Assembly: GCA_016183005.1 (NCBI GenBank)
Contig: JACPFN010000003.1
Coordinates: forward strand, 31,323 to 95,322
DNA length: 64,000 bases
DNA from: Candidatus Babelota bacterium
GTDB lineage: Bacteria; Babelota; Babeliae; Babelales; Chromulinivoraceae
Direction of reading: 5' to 3'
A model generated the notes under the pieces. The model made no database searches and had not been told where the DNA came from. It saw only the letters and a list, made by a program, of their open reading frames with translations. Every line of letters starts with the position of its first letter. Within the stretch, counting starts at the first letter, position 1. Shown here piece by piece: positions 1-10,560 of this stretch. A program made the translations under genes and the position numbers.

Positions 1-2
1 TT

Positions 3-203
3 GAAGCGGCAAAAGCAAGAGGTCTTTCATTTGAAAAAGACCTTACTAATAATAATTTCTTTTACCGTCATACCGTTGGTATAGGTGTCAGAATGAAATC
101 GCCAAGCCCAATACAGATCGATTTTGGTATAAAACTCAATCCAAGCAAAAAATATAGAAAACATCTTACAGAGCTTCACTTTAGCATGGATCATTCATTT
201 TAG
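3..203 (+). CDS. C-terminus of an Omp85-family outer-membrane protein (partial)
   Basis: This reading frame enters from outside the window and ends at a TAG stop at 201-203. The visible 66 residues include GVGVRM-like glycine/charged strand residues, SPIQIDFG and a final FSMDHSF. That matches the last barrel strands of BamA/TamA-type Omp85 proteins, which usually end in an aromatic residue that serves as the barrel-assembly signal. The same ending pattern (GVRYDTPIGPLRFDIG, then a terminal Phe) is seen in the complete Omp85 protein at 33296-36244. It sits 10 bases upstream of the ftsL-like gene, so the two are probably co-transcribed. The POTRA region is outside the window, so BamA and TamA types cannot be told apart. 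Confidence 0.7.
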   Translation, partial: EAAKARGLSFEKDLTNNNFFYRHTVGIGVRMKSPSPIQIDFGIKLNPSKKYRKHLTELHFSMDHSF

Positions 204-213
204 TGAGATCTTT

Positions 214-489
214 ATGAATAATAAAATGTTATGCTTGTTAGTTATTATCATAAATATTATTATGATGTTTTTGTTGGTAGATAAACAAAATAAAATAATC
301 AAACATCTTTATCAATTGCAGCAGCTACAGGAACAAAAAAACTTACTACTTGAACAAAATAAAGAGCTAATGCTCGAACTTCATAAAGAAAAACAATTAT
401 CTATGATAGAATCTCAAGCAAAAAATAATTTACAAATGGAAAAAATAAAATTAAATGATATACAGAGGCTTCCCGAAAAAGTTGCTTAA
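214..489 (+). CDS. ftsL: FtsL/FtsB-like septal protein
   Basis: A 91-residue protein with one N-terminal membrane segment (about residues 4-22) followed by a Gln/Glu/Lys/Leu-rich coiled coil (about 25-80). This is the build of the small bitopic divisome proteins FtsL and FtsB, which recruit and activate FtsW and FtsI. These proteins diverge too much for sequence alone to decide, so the call rests mainly on topology and on ftsI starting 17 bases downstream, the usual ftsL-ftsI order. mraW (rsmH), which often precedes ftsL, is not here; an Omp85 gene is. A weak GAG precedes the ATG. FtsB is the main alternative. Confidence 0.65.
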   Translation: MNNKMLCLLVIIINIIMMFLLVDKQNKIIKHLYQLQQLQEQKNLLLEQNKELMLELHKEKQLSMIESQAKNNLQMEKIKLNDIQRLPEKVA

Positions 490-506
490 GAATATCAAGG
501 GACATA

Positions 507-2135
507 ATGGAAAGTTTAAATAATAACTTTATACGCTCAATGCTCATATTTATTCTGTGCTGTATTACGTATGGAATTATCATATTTAACTTATATCTTA
601 TTCAGGTCCAACAGAATAGCTTCTTTAAAGACCTTGCAGAGAAACAATATAATGTAACTATGCAAATCTTTCCCCAAAGGGCTTATATTTATGATCGAAA
701 TAATAACATTATTGCTTTAAACAAGGATAGCTTTGCAGCATTTATTTTACCTAAAACATTAATTCAAGAAAAAGAGACTTTAGCTTTTTTGAAAAAATAT
801 TTTCCTCAGGCTTATGAGCGCTTCTCTGATTATAAAAATAAAAATTTTATGTTTGTTAAAAGAAACCTATCTCAAGAAGATATACAAAATATTAAAAACT
901 ATGGTAATGCTGATATAAATCTACTCAAAGAGTCAAGCCGCTTCTATCCATATGAAAGCATGGGAACAATTTTAGGAATAACCGACATTGATAATCATGG
1001 ACAATTTGGACTTGAATTACAATACAATCAAAAACTACAAGGTAAACCAACTACGTTTAAATTAAAAAAAGATGCTAAAGCTCATCATTTTTATTTCTCT
1101 AAAGAAATGACCGAGCAAGGAATTGATGGGACACCATTAACTATAACTATTGATGCAAATTTACAACACAAACTCGAAACAGTTCTTAAAGAAGCAATCG
1201 AATTTCATGGAGCAAGCGAAGGAGGGGCTATTGTTTTAGATCCTGAAAATGGTGATATATTAGCAGCTGTTTCATCACCAACCTTTGATCCAAATACTAT
1301 TAAAAATCTCTGCATGGAAAACACCAAGTGCCGTCCGATCACTAACTGTTTTGAATTTGGTTCCGTTATAAAAACCTTTGCTGCACTGACAGCTCTTCAA
1401 GAAGGAGCCGTAACTCTTGATGAGGAAATAGACTGTGAAAATTGCAAAGAAACATACATTGATCGTCTTAAGGTAAGAACCGTATATCCAAATGGGAAAA
1501 TAAATTTTATTCAAGTCATGCAAAACTCAAACAACATTGGTGTTGTAAAAGTTATGAAACGCGTTGGTACAGATTTATATGATTATTATAAAATGTTTGG
1601 ATTTGCCGAAACAACAGGACTTCATTTTCCCGGAGAACAAAAGGGATTTGTAAATCATCCTTCAAAATGGTCAGCATATTCCATTCAATCTCTTTCATAT
1701 GGCTATGAAATAACTTGCTCACTACTACAACTCGCTCGCGCATTTAGTATGATTGTCAACGGAGGCTATCTTGTAAAACCACGTATTATTAAAGATCAAC
1801 AAATTGAATCTTCTGGACCATTTTTATCACAAAAAACCATTAAAGACATTAAAGAACTGCTTGTTGCAATTGTTCAAGAACATGGAGCATTAAAGGCTAA
1901 AATAGCTGGGTACAATACTTATGGTAAAACAGGTACGGCACATATACTTGAAAATGGAAAATATAATGAAAATAGACACTTATATTCATTTGTAGGCGCC
2001 CTAGAAAAATATAATTATAAACGAGTTATTGCATGCTACCTTAAAGATTCTACCAAGAAAACATATGCTTCTAACGTAACAGCACCATTCTTCAAGCAGT
2101 TAGCCGAAACTTTAATAATTCATGATAACATATAA
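507..2135 (+). CDS. ftsI: Division-specific class B penicillin-binding protein (FtsI/PBP3)
   Basis: This is the transpeptidase that cross-links septal peptidoglycan in the periplasm. The 542-residue protein has an N-terminal membrane anchor (about 10-32), a PBP-dimer region (about 50-200) and a transpeptidase domain containing all three active-site motifs: S286-V-I-K289 (nucleophile serine), S341-N-N343 and K474-T-G476. Length is normal for the family. It follows the ftsL-like gene closely and is probably in the same operon. SpoVD or PBP2 are alternatives for a class B PBP, but the FtsL-like partner favours FtsI. No PASTA domain is fused; a separate PASTA protein lies at 63114. Confidence 0.9.
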   Translation: MESLNNNFIRSMLIFILCCITYGIIIFNLYLIQVQQNSFFKDLAEKQYNVTMQIFPQRAYIYDRNNNIIALNKDSFAAFILPKTLIQEKETLAFLKKYFPQAYERFSDYKNKNFMFVKRNLSQEDIQNIKNYGNADINLLKESSRFYPYESMGTILGITDIDNHGQFGLELQYNQKLQGKPTTFKLKKDAKAHHFYFSKEMTEQGIDGTPLTITIDANLQHKLETVLKEAIEFHGASEGGAIVLDPENGDILAAVSSPTFDPNTIKNLCMENTKCRPITNCFEFGSVIKTFAALTALQEGAVTLDEEIDCENCKETYIDRLKVRTVYPNGKINFIQVMQNSNNIGVVKVMKRVGTDLYDYYKMFGFAETTGLHFPGEQKGFVNHPSKWSAYSIQSLSYGYEITCSLLQLARAFSMIVNGGYLVKPRIIKDQQIESSGPFLSQKTIKDIKELLVAIVQEHGALKAKIAGYNTYGKTGTAHILENGKYNENRHLYSFVGALEKYNYKRVIACYLKDSTKKTYASNVTAPFFKQLAETLIIHDNI

Positions 2136-2185
2136 TACGTATCTATTTTTTAGACATTGAGCTAAAATTTTATGATTATTAAATG

Positions 2186-3934
2186 CTATATCAAAGAATA
2201 AACTAACTCAGGTTCTTGAATTCCACACATTTTATAAACATCAGAGCCAATAACTGTTCCATCCGAAACAAGTTTTTTTGCAAGATCAAGTAATAAATCT
2301 TTATGTTTCATTAATATTGTTTCAGTTTCTTTGCGACACTCAGCAATAATTTTAGCAACAGCTTGATGTAATTCAGTTGCTATCTGATCAGGTAGATGAA
2401 CCTGTGCATATATATATTCCTTGAAGCTCACATCTTTAAAATCATCGGTCATCCCATACTCCATAACCATCTTTGTTACAAGATATCTTACTTTTTCAAG
2501 ATCATTAGATGCTCCAGCGCCACGTTGACCCAAGATAATTTCTTCTGCTACACTTCCACCCAATAGAACACTAATTTCTGCCTTGAGCTCAATATCTGTT
2601 CTAGAATATTTTTCTTTAGTTAACATTCCAAATGTTATCCCCAATGCTCCACCTCGCGGAGTAATACTAACCTTAAGTAAAGCTGCAGCATCTGGTTTAT
2701 ATACACGCATTAAAGAATGTCCAGCTTCATGTATGGCTGTATTCCAAGCCTCTTGAGAAGTAATGTCCATTCCTTTAGTTTCTCTGCCAAGTAAAATATA
2801 ATCTCGAGCTTCATCAATATGCTTCATGGTTACTACTTTACTTTTATTTCTAAGAGCCAAAAGCGCTGCTTCGTTAATAAGATTTGCAAGCTCTGCTCCA
2901 GAAAACCCTATTGTTCCTAATGCTATTTTTGCTATATCAATATCAACAGAGGCTTTTATTTTTTTTAAATACATGGATAAAAGTTCAATTCTATCATTAA
3001 AAAATGGTGGTAAAATTTCAATTTTTCTATCAAATCTTCCTGGGCGCAATAATGCTTCGTCAATAACATCAATTCTATTGGTTGCACCAATTACAATGAT
3101 TGGGCTTTTATTTTTTTCAAAACCATCCATCTCAGCTAACAACTGATTCAACGTTTGAGCATCAGAATTTCCCCCGTTTCCCCAAGCGCTTCTTTTGTGA
3201 CCGATAGTATCAATTTCATCGATAAAAACAATACAAGGGGCATATTTTCTAGCTATTTCAAATAAATCTCGTACACGAGCAGCACCAACGCCAACAAACA
3301 TCTCACTAAATTCTGTACCAGAAATATATAAAAATGGACACCCTACTTCTCCAGCTAAAGCTCTTGCTAATAAAGTTTTTCCATTTCCTGGAGCACCACT
3401 CATTAAAATCCCTTTAGGAACTTTTGCTCCAATAGTTTTAAATGTTTTGGGATTTTCTAAAAAATCCCTAATATCACTTAAATCTTCTTTTGCAGTACCT
3501 AAGCCCGCAACATCCTTAAATGTCTCTTTAATATCTCCTGGTTGATAAACACGAACAGAAGATTCTATCATAGAATCTAATTTAGAAATCGAATCAGCTC
3601 TATCCTGCTCATATTCATTCTCATCATTATTCTTATTAAGAAAGTATTTACTACAAACATGTGTTACATATCCTAATAAAATAACACTTACGCCTAGAGC
3701 AAAAATAGAATCTTTATTCTCATCTATAGCAGCTAAAACCTCTTTAGGATATAATCCACAAGTCAACAACCCAACAGAGGCAAATGTGGTTAAAAGAGGG
3801 TAGTTATGAATTATTTTTGTAATAAAAAAATCTTCTTGATCTTTTTGTGTTGATTTATAATCAGTAAATACTAAAGAATCAGAAAATATTACCCAAAAAA
3901 CACTTAGAAAAAGTATTTTTAATTTTTTAAACAT
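2186..3934 (-). CDS. ftsH: ATP-dependent zinc metalloprotease FtsH
   Basis: Membrane-anchored AAA+ protease that degrades misfolded membrane proteins and unstable regulators. In the 582 residues there are two or three hydrophobic segments near the N-terminus (about 7-23, 47-62, 76-94), Walker A GAPGNGKT (180-187), Walker B CIVFIDEID (234-242), the second region of homology ending LLRPGRFDR (about 295-303) and the zinc motif HEAGH (402-406). It is somewhat shorter than the usual 610-650 residues, mainly in the periplasmic domain and the tail. An AAGAAAG element precedes the ATG. It converges on ftsI with a 50-base gap and appears monocistronic. Confidence 0.93.
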   Translation of the reverse strand: MFKKLKILFLSVFWVIFSDSLVFTDYKSTQKDQEDFFITKIIHNYPLLTTFASVGLLTCGLYPKEVLAAIDENKDSIFALGVSVILLGYVTHVCSKYFLNKNNDENEYEQDRADSISKLDSMIESSVRVYQPGDIKETFKDVAGLGTAKEDLSDIRDFLENPKTFKTIGAKVPKGILMSGAPGNGKTLLARALAGEVGCPFLYISGTEFSEMFVGVGAARVRDLFEIARKYAPCIVFIDEIDTIGHKRSAWGNGGNSDAQTLNQLLAEMDGFEKNKSPIIVIGATNRIDVIDEALLRPGRFDRKIEILPPFFNDRIELLSMYLKKIKASVDIDIAKIALGTIGFSGAELANLINEAALLALRNKSKVVTMKHIDEARDYILLGRETKGMDITSQEAWNTAIHEAGHSLMRVYKPDAAALLKVSITPRGGALGITFGMLTKEKYSRTDIELKAEISVLLGGSVAEEIILGQRGAGASNDLEKVRYLVTKMVMEYGMTDDFKDVSFKEYIYAQVHLPDQIATELHQAVAKIIAECRKETETILMKHKDLLLDLAKKLVSDGTVIGSDVYKMCGIQEPELVYSLI

Positions 3935-4153
3935 AAGAAACTTTCTTGAAAAATAAAATAGAATAAAAAATAGCCACTGCTAATATTAAACTTTAACATA
4001 AAAAATATTATTAATAAATAAGCATAATTTTTTATTTGCATGACATGATTATTTATATTGATTTTTAATGTTATCAATCCTAAAGTTATGTGGTAAGGTG
4101 TCTAAGTTTTAATCAACAAGTCTTAGATTAGAATAGTTATGAAGGAAAAAGGA

Positions 4154-5836
4154 ATGAATTTCAAACAGTATTCAAGAATTTTAATTTTTTTAGGAATCAT
4201 AGTAGTACCGCTATCTATAATGCCAAGTAATTCTACAAAAATACCTAATCAATACGATTCAAACTTACTTAATGATTTTACCAATAACAGCTTCTTCTTT
4301 CCTCGACCAATATATGATTCAGTAGGGTTTGAACAAGCATCGTGGCACCACCTTATGTTTCACAAACAAAAGAATGGTTTTGCTATGCAAATAGCAGGAA
4401 TGTATGCACAAAGTTATGATAATTTATTTAATCCCGCTTACTTTTTGTTCGATTTTAAAAATCAACTTACTATCTCTGCAGGAAAACCGTCTACCTTTAC
4501 TCCTTTAATAGCATCATCAACAAGTATAATAAGTGGTAGCACAACAACAACAACAGCGAACTCAACAAGCCAACTAGTTGTTAAAAATGGTCAAATAGGA
4601 CAGATTTGTATTCCATCTGCAAATCGAGATGTTTTAGGACAATGGGTAGGTATTACTAAATCTGAAAATCTTCATTTAACACTCAATCCAAAACAGGAGC
4701 AAGGATGTATCTATATCGAAGCAAGCCAAGACATTAATAGATTTCTACAAAATTCTATATTTAACAATTGGTTTATCAATTTTTCAATGCCTGTCACATG
4801 GATTCAAAATAACCTTGGAGTACGCGGTGATCAAGAAGCAGTTGAAGCTTTTAGTCAACGAGCTTTCAAATATATTAAAATGTCTCCCGGCGATATGACC
4901 TCTATGCAAATTAGCCAAGCAACTATCTCGCTTGGAGCTCGATATCTAAGTCAAGATGATATCCAAATTATGACCACTTCTGGTGTAATAATTCCTCTTT
5001 CTGAACAACCTTGCGGTGGATCCCTCTTTGAACCAATACAAGGATTCAACTCACACTTTGGTTTTGACTTTCTTGTACATTTTCAATTTCCAATCATTCA
5101 AAAAGAAAGCAATCCCTCAAGAATTCTCTTTTTCATGGACCTTCACAACAATTTTTTAAGTAGAAACCATCAACTTCGTACTTATGATATAAAAAACAAA
5201 CCATTCTCTCGCTATATGCAGCTATATGATAACTTCACCAATGAACTTGTCCCCGCTATGAATGCTCTTACCATAAGATCTCGCGTAGAACCTTACAATA
5301 TTGTTAATTTTTCAACAGGATTTAGATTTGCTCATCATGCCTGCTATGGAGAAATTGGTTATGAGCTTTGGGCTCATGGCGATGAACGAGTAACACCAGA
5401 ACCCGTCGTGACACATTCAATAGGATGGTGGGATGACCTTCGCTATGGAATTGCCTTCATTAATAGCGATGGCAATATGGCAAAAATCGATACTGAAACA
5501 GGAACTGTCGTAGCTATAGACCCCAACAGTGAATTTGGACAAACTGCAAGTGAAAGTACTATTAACTTTGTTGCTCCACCAGATGGTAAATATAATTGTT
5601 GCCCAACACCAAGCTTTACTGCTCAAAATAAATACTTAATTCTCAGTGATCTAAATATTTATACCCCTGCATCTAGAAGCACTATTACTCATCGTGGCTT
5701 TGTAAGCGTCGGACTTGGCGATAATGGCAAAAAAAGAAATTATTTTGTAAACTTTGGAGCCTTTATTGAAGCACCTCAAAATAATGCGGCTCTCAATTTA
5801 TGGGGCGGATGGCTTAAAGGTGGCTTTACCTTCTAA
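4154..5836 (+). CDS. Large exported protein, probable outer-membrane beta-barrel
   Basis: About 560 residues with an N-terminal signal sequence (hydrophobic RILIFLGIIVVPLSIM) and a C-terminus ending GGFTF. A terminal Phe is typical of outer-membrane barrels. The body has alternating polar and aromatic strand-like segments (for example GFRFAHHACYGEIGYELWAHG). Near residue 130 is a Ser/Thr-rich tract encoded by an ACA-rich run. A second protein at 41664-43481 shares the Ser/Thr tract, a Cys-containing region and the Phe end, so the two look like one family. I recognise no named family. The start at 4154 is preferred over the in-frame ATG at 4139 because AAGGA lies 7 bases before it. Surface location and porin-like role are inferred. 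Confidence 0.6.
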   Translation: MNFKQYSRILIFLGIIVVPLSIMPSNSTKIPNQYDSNLLNDFTNNSFFFPRPIYDSVGFEQASWHHLMFHKQKNGFAMQIAGMYAQSYDNLFNPAYFLFDFKNQLTISAGKPSTFTPLIASSTSIISGSTTTTTANSTSQLVVKNGQIGQICIPSANRDVLGQWVGITKSENLHLTLNPKQEQGCIYIEASQDINRFLQNSIFNNWFINFSMPVTWIQNNLGVRGDQEAVEAFSQRAFKYIKMSPGDMTSMQISQATISLGARYLSQDDIQIMTTSGVIIPLSEQPCGGSLFEPIQGFNSHFGFDFLVHFQFPIIQKESNPSRILFFMDLHNNFLSRNHQLRTYDIKNKPFSRYMQLYDNFTNELVPAMNALTIRSRVEPYNIVNFSTGFRFAHHACYGEIGYELWAHGDERVTPEPVVTHSIGWWDDLRYGIAFINSDGNMAKIDTETGTVVAIDPNSEFGQTASESTINFVAPPDGKYNCCPTPSFTAQNKYLILSDLNIYTPASRSTITHRGFVSVGLGDNGKKRNYFVNFGAFIEAPQNNAALNLWGGWLKGGFTF

Positions 5837-5877
5837 AGAAGATTTAAATGATAAAACTATACATAAAAAATATTTAA

Positions 5878-6156
5878 ATGAAGTTACCTATGAAAATAAA
5901 AAATTTTACAATAATTATCTGCCTTTTTACAGTCTTCACACTATCAACATATTCATCTTCCGATAAGGAAAAGCCCATAAAAAAAATTCAATTAATCGAC
6001 GAAATAAATAGACTATCCTCTAACCTAGGTCCTCACACTAAACCAGATGCAGCATCTTTAGAAAAAAAATCTTTTCCTGAACTTTTAACATTACTGCAAA
6101 CTTTTAGAGCAGCTCATCACATCGCCTATCAGGACTTCAATGCCAAAATATCATAA
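5878..6156 (+). CDS. Small exported protein of unknown function
   Basis: 92 residues. A hydrophobic signal sequence (about residues 8-26, IKNFTIIICLFTVFTLSTYS) is followed by a short charged, helical region with no motif I recognise. It starts 41 bases after the barrel-like gene and could share its transcript. A second in-frame ATG at 5890 would give a more typical signal peptide start (MKIKN). Neither has a strong ribosome binding site. Confidence 0.5.
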   Translation: MKLPMKIKNFTIIICLFTVFTLSTYSSSDKEKPIKKIQLIDEINRLSSNLGPHTKPDAASLEKKSFPELLTLLQTFRAAHHIAYQDFNAKIS

Positions 6157-6763
6157 CAAACCCTACCTTTTACCTAAATTCAACCTCAAAGTTGAACTTT
6201 TTTAATAAAAGTATACTATTATTATTATCCATACAGCTTTTTTTAAAATTTTAGGGTGAAAATATAGAGATATCGAATATACAATATTCATATTGCTTTT
6301 TTTCGTAGATAGGGGTTTATAAATATATGAAAAAAAGATAATTATCATTTGGAAAAATAGAATTTTAAAACTAATTATACGATTTTAATAATAAAGTATT
6401 ATCTCATACAAATTTAAATAAAATTACAGATACATAACATACTGCAAATCTAAAAAAACTTGCCAACGATTTCGCCCATCCATTTAAATTACAACTCTGG
6501 TCAAGATACTAAAAATTATTAAATTCAAATAAAGATACTTACAAAAAAGAATAAATCATTACCATAATTACTATAAAAAACGCAAAAAAGTTCCGCAATA
6601 GTTTAACTAATTCTAATTATTCCATTTTACAAAAACAAAAAATATGATATTTAATAAAGGCTATAAAAATTCAAGTTTAAAATAAAATAATATTTATTAT
6701 ATATCTAAATATGTTCATTTATTTTTAATATTGATTATTGCATTACGGAAAGGTTATTCAAAT
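6157..6763. other. AT-rich intergenic stretch, no gene seen
   Basis: About 600 bases, very AT-rich, with stops in all frames and many homopolymer A and T runs. I see no tRNA, no clear hairpin terminator and no open frame longer than a few dozen codons. It must hold the promoter of the gene at 6764. It may also contain decayed sequence, but no recognisable remnant is visible. Confidence 0.5.
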
Positions 6764-7498
6764 ATGCAAAAAAAATTTTTTTTAGGAGCTATTACGCTTC
6801 TTTCAATGAAATGTTATACATCTGGGAAACCATCATCAGATTTAGAGATTGTTCCTCGTCGTGTTTGCGTACACCAGATAAATTCTAACACTCCTGTAGA
6901 AAGAAATTCAGCTGGTTTAGATATTAGAATGGTCACAACAGCTTATCTATCAGAATCATCTAAAAAAGCGCCAAATTTTAGTTCTCCTGTCAATCAAGAA
7001 ATAACACATTCGCCAATAAACCGTCAACCATCACAAACTCCTGTTCGTTCAAATTCAAAATCTACAAAAACAAATTCTAGTTATCCATCTACAACCCCTG
7101 AGGCTTTAGTTAATTTTTGTGGAAATAGTCCTCTTTGTGGAAACAACCCTACCGCTACCTCTGGTGTTTGCTGCGAAGAAATAAAATTCAACACAGCTAG
7201 AAATCAATCAAATCCAAACAATTCCTTTAGATTTATATCAAATAGAGAATTCAAATGTTTCATGCAAACAAAAAATACTGCCGAATTAGAAAGCTTTAGA
7301 AATTCACCTACATTTTCAATCACTGAACATCAACATTCTATGCTAGACAATGAAATTCGAAGAAAAGATCCTAATTTATTAGATGATTACCATAGCCAAC
7401 ACAATAACAATCAAAATGCAAAACATGAGTCTCTAGATGATTTCCTTGAAAAATATTTAGATCCTAATTTATTAAATGATTTACTTAATCGAAAATAA
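6764..7498 (+). CDS. Exported Ser/Asn-rich protein of unknown function
   Basis: 244 residues with a signal peptide (MQKKFFLGAITLLSMKCYTSG). The mature part is rich in Ser, Asn, Thr and Pro (largely disordered around residues 60-115), then has a Cys-containing segment (CGNSPLCGN, later GVCCEE) and an acidic tail with two related DPNLL(D/N)D motifs. I do not recognise the family. The start at 6764 is chosen over an in-frame TTG at 6731 because GGAAAGG lies 10 bases upstream and the resulting N-terminus is a normal signal peptide. The Cys before the tripeptide TSG does not form a proper lipobox. Confidence 0.55.
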   Translation: MQKKFFLGAITLLSMKCYTSGKPSSDLEIVPRRVCVHQINSNTPVERNSAGLDIRMVTTAYLSESSKKAPNFSSPVNQEITHSPINRQPSQTPVRSNSKSTKTNSSYPSTTPEALVNFCGNSPLCGNNPTATSGVCCEEIKFNTARNQSNPNNSFRFISNREFKCFMQTKNTAELESFRNSPTFSITEHQHSMLDNEIRRKDPNLLDDYHSQHNNNQNAKHESLDDFLEKYLDPNLLNDLLNRK

Positions 7499-7523
7499 AT
7501 TACTTAATCGGTATTTAAATAAT

Positions 7524-7556
7524 AAAAAGGGCTCGTATTTAATACGAGCCCTTTTT
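7524..7556. terminator. Bidirectional intrinsic terminator
   Basis: Perfect 11-base stem (GGGCTCGTATT with AATACGAGCCC) flanked by A5 and T5. It lies between two convergent genes and can serve both. Confidence 0.9.
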
Positions 7557-7571
7557 ATTATTATTTCTTTA

Positions 7572-8381
7572 TTATTCAAATTTAGAGGTAATAGCACTTT
7601 GAATTTTTAAAATTCTATCTTCTTTTGATGGGACAGCAAGATCTTCCACTGATACATTATCAATAAAATCTATACCAGCTCGTAAAGCTTGCTCATTATC
7701 ACATTTTTTTACTGCAAAATCATCTGCCTGAGGCACAGATACGTAACGTGAATATAAAATCATTATAGTTTCAATTGCCAAAGCCGCTGATAAAAATGAT
7801 AAAGTAGCATATGCAATATGTTTTCTTTCAACCATAGGGCCCCAGCTTTTTTTTATAGTCTGATCAGACAAAACAGATGAAGCCGTCGTAATCAAGAAAG
7901 TTTGTCCAAAACATACATAAAAAAAATCTTTAATTATGCCTAAATAAGCAAGAACCGTAATATGCTTATAATGAATATGGCCAAGCGCATTAAGCAATGC
8001 CCATTCTGCCCATTGTTGAGCTACTGAAATTTGAGATTCTAATTCTAACAACCATTGATAAGGAATTCCGATAACCGTATATCCCGCAAAAAGATTTGTT
8101 CCGCAAACTTTAAGAAAAATCACATTTTCAAATTCTTTAGGATATTTTTTTACCAATTCAACCAAAAATTTATATGATTCTGGAAAATTTTGCGCAGAAA
8201 TTTTTTGTGCACCATAAGTATTACAAATATTTTGATCTATCCAATTACTATCTTGGGGATAATCAAAATGCTTCTCAATATCTTCATTGGAAATATGACT
8301 GACTTCATTATATTCAAATTTCTTAAAATCTGACATTAAGGAATTAGTCATCGACAATAATAACAAAAAAAATAAAACCAT
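7572..8381 (-). CDS. M48-like membrane protein with a degenerate metalloprotease motif
   Basis: 269 residues: N-terminal signal or anchor, a soluble region, then two membrane segments (about 145-170 and 185-208). The segment LNALGHIHYKH aligns with the HELGHIHxxH zinc motif of M48 peptidases, but the first His and the catalytic Glu are replaced by Asn and Ala. Downstream, VPQADDFAV fits the ExxAD(x)FA third-ligand motif, with the ligand Glu replaced by Val. So what is seen is an M48 fold signature without its catalytic and most of its zinc residues; loss of protease activity is inferred. AGGGA precedes the ATG. It follows groEL, separated by a long hairpin. Confidence 0.6.
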   Translation of the reverse strand: MVLFFLLLLSMTNSLMSDFKKFEYNEVSHISNEDIEKHFDYPQDSNWIDQNICNTYGAQKISAQNFPESYKFLVELVKKYPKEFENVIFLKVCGTNLFAGYTVIGIPYQWLLELESQISVAQQWAEWALLNALGHIHYKHITVLAYLGIIKDFFYVCFGQTFLITTASSVLSDQTIKKSWGPMVERKHIAYATLSFLSAALAIETIMILYSRYVSVPQADDFAVKKCDNEQALRAGIDFIDNVSVEDLAVPSKEDRILKIQSAITSKFE

Positions 8382-8390
8382 AACAATCCC

Positions 8391-8448
8391 TAATACTAAA
8401 AGACAATGTGGAAAATAAAAAATAATTCCACCTTGTCTTTTAGTATTA
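8391..8448 (-). terminator. Long hairpin downstream of groEL
   Basis: The arms TAATACTAAAAGACAA-T-GTGGAA and TTCCAC-C-TTGTCTTTTAGTATTA pair over about 22 positions with one mismatch around a 12-base A-rich loop. It begins a few bases after the groEL stop. There is no T run on the distal side, so it may be an mRNA-end stabiliser or attenuator rather than a classic terminator. Confidence 0.5.
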
Positions 8449-8459
8449 TTACTTAAAAA

Positions 8460-10109
<1,650 letters not shown>

Positions 10110-10118
10110 TTAATTATA

Positions 10119-10403
10119 TTATTCTACAATACCCAAGATTTCATCTTCTTTGATAACCAAGAAACTTTCTCCAGCCTTTGTTCCTGAATACTTACCAAAA
10201 AAAATTTTATCACCAACTTTAACCTGAAGAGGAACTAGCTCGCCAATTTGATTGCGAATACCTGTTCCCACAGCCATTATAATTCCTGTTTGCGCTTCTG
10301 ATTTTGCCGCATCTGGAATATAAAGGCCACCAGCTGTTTTTGCTTCTTCTTCAACTCTTTTTACCCAAACATTGTTACCAAGTGGGCGAAAATTTTGAAA
10401 CAT
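10119..10403 (-). CDS. groS: Co-chaperonin GroES (Hsp10)
   Basis: 94 residues from the start MFQNFRPLGNNVWVKR; the reading frame extends 17 codons further up but the chosen ATG has AAAGGG upstream and matches the family start and length. The mobile-loop region (KTAGGLYIPDAA) and the C-terminal GTKAGESFLVIKEDEILGIVE are typical. It caps the GroEL ring. First gene of the groES-groEL operon. Confidence 0.96.
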   Translation of the reverse strand: MFQNFRPLGNNVWVKRVEEEAKTAGGLYIPDAAKSEAQTGIIMAVGTGIRNQIGELVPLQVKVGDKIFFGKYSGTKAGESFLVIKEDEILGIVE

Positions 10404-10425
10404 ATAAAACCCTTTACATATGATA

Positions 10426-10485
10426 GATATTTTTTGAATTGAAAAACCCGTCAAAATATGACGTCCCTACAATAAAAAATTGTAG
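10426..10485 (-). promoter_or_regulatory. Putative groES-groEL promoter with two inverted repeats
   Basis: Read on the minus strand, TTGACG (10449-10454) is followed by a 17-base spacer and AATATC (10426-10431), about 20 bases upstream of the groES start. The -35 element overlaps an inverted repeat CGTCA-N5-TGACG (10449-10463). Immediately upstream lies a second one, CTACAAT-N5-ATTGTAG (10467-10485). No CIRCE element (TTAGCACTC-N9-GAGTGCTAA) is visible. An operator role is inferred from position. Confidence 0.4.
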
Positions 10486-10560
10486 CTAAAATCTATTTTT
10501 TTTCAATCAAAGGTTCATAACAAAAAACTCAAAAATTATCATTCCTACTATTTTTTGTAA

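Noticed and set aside
6157-6763. Possible small RNA or tRNA in the AT-rich gap
   Set aside because: No cloverleaf, TPsiC-like GGTTCGA or conserved RNA blocks could be seen.
10404-10560. CIRCE element expected before groESL
   Set aside because: TTAGCACTC-N9-GAGTGCTAA or a close variant was not found.
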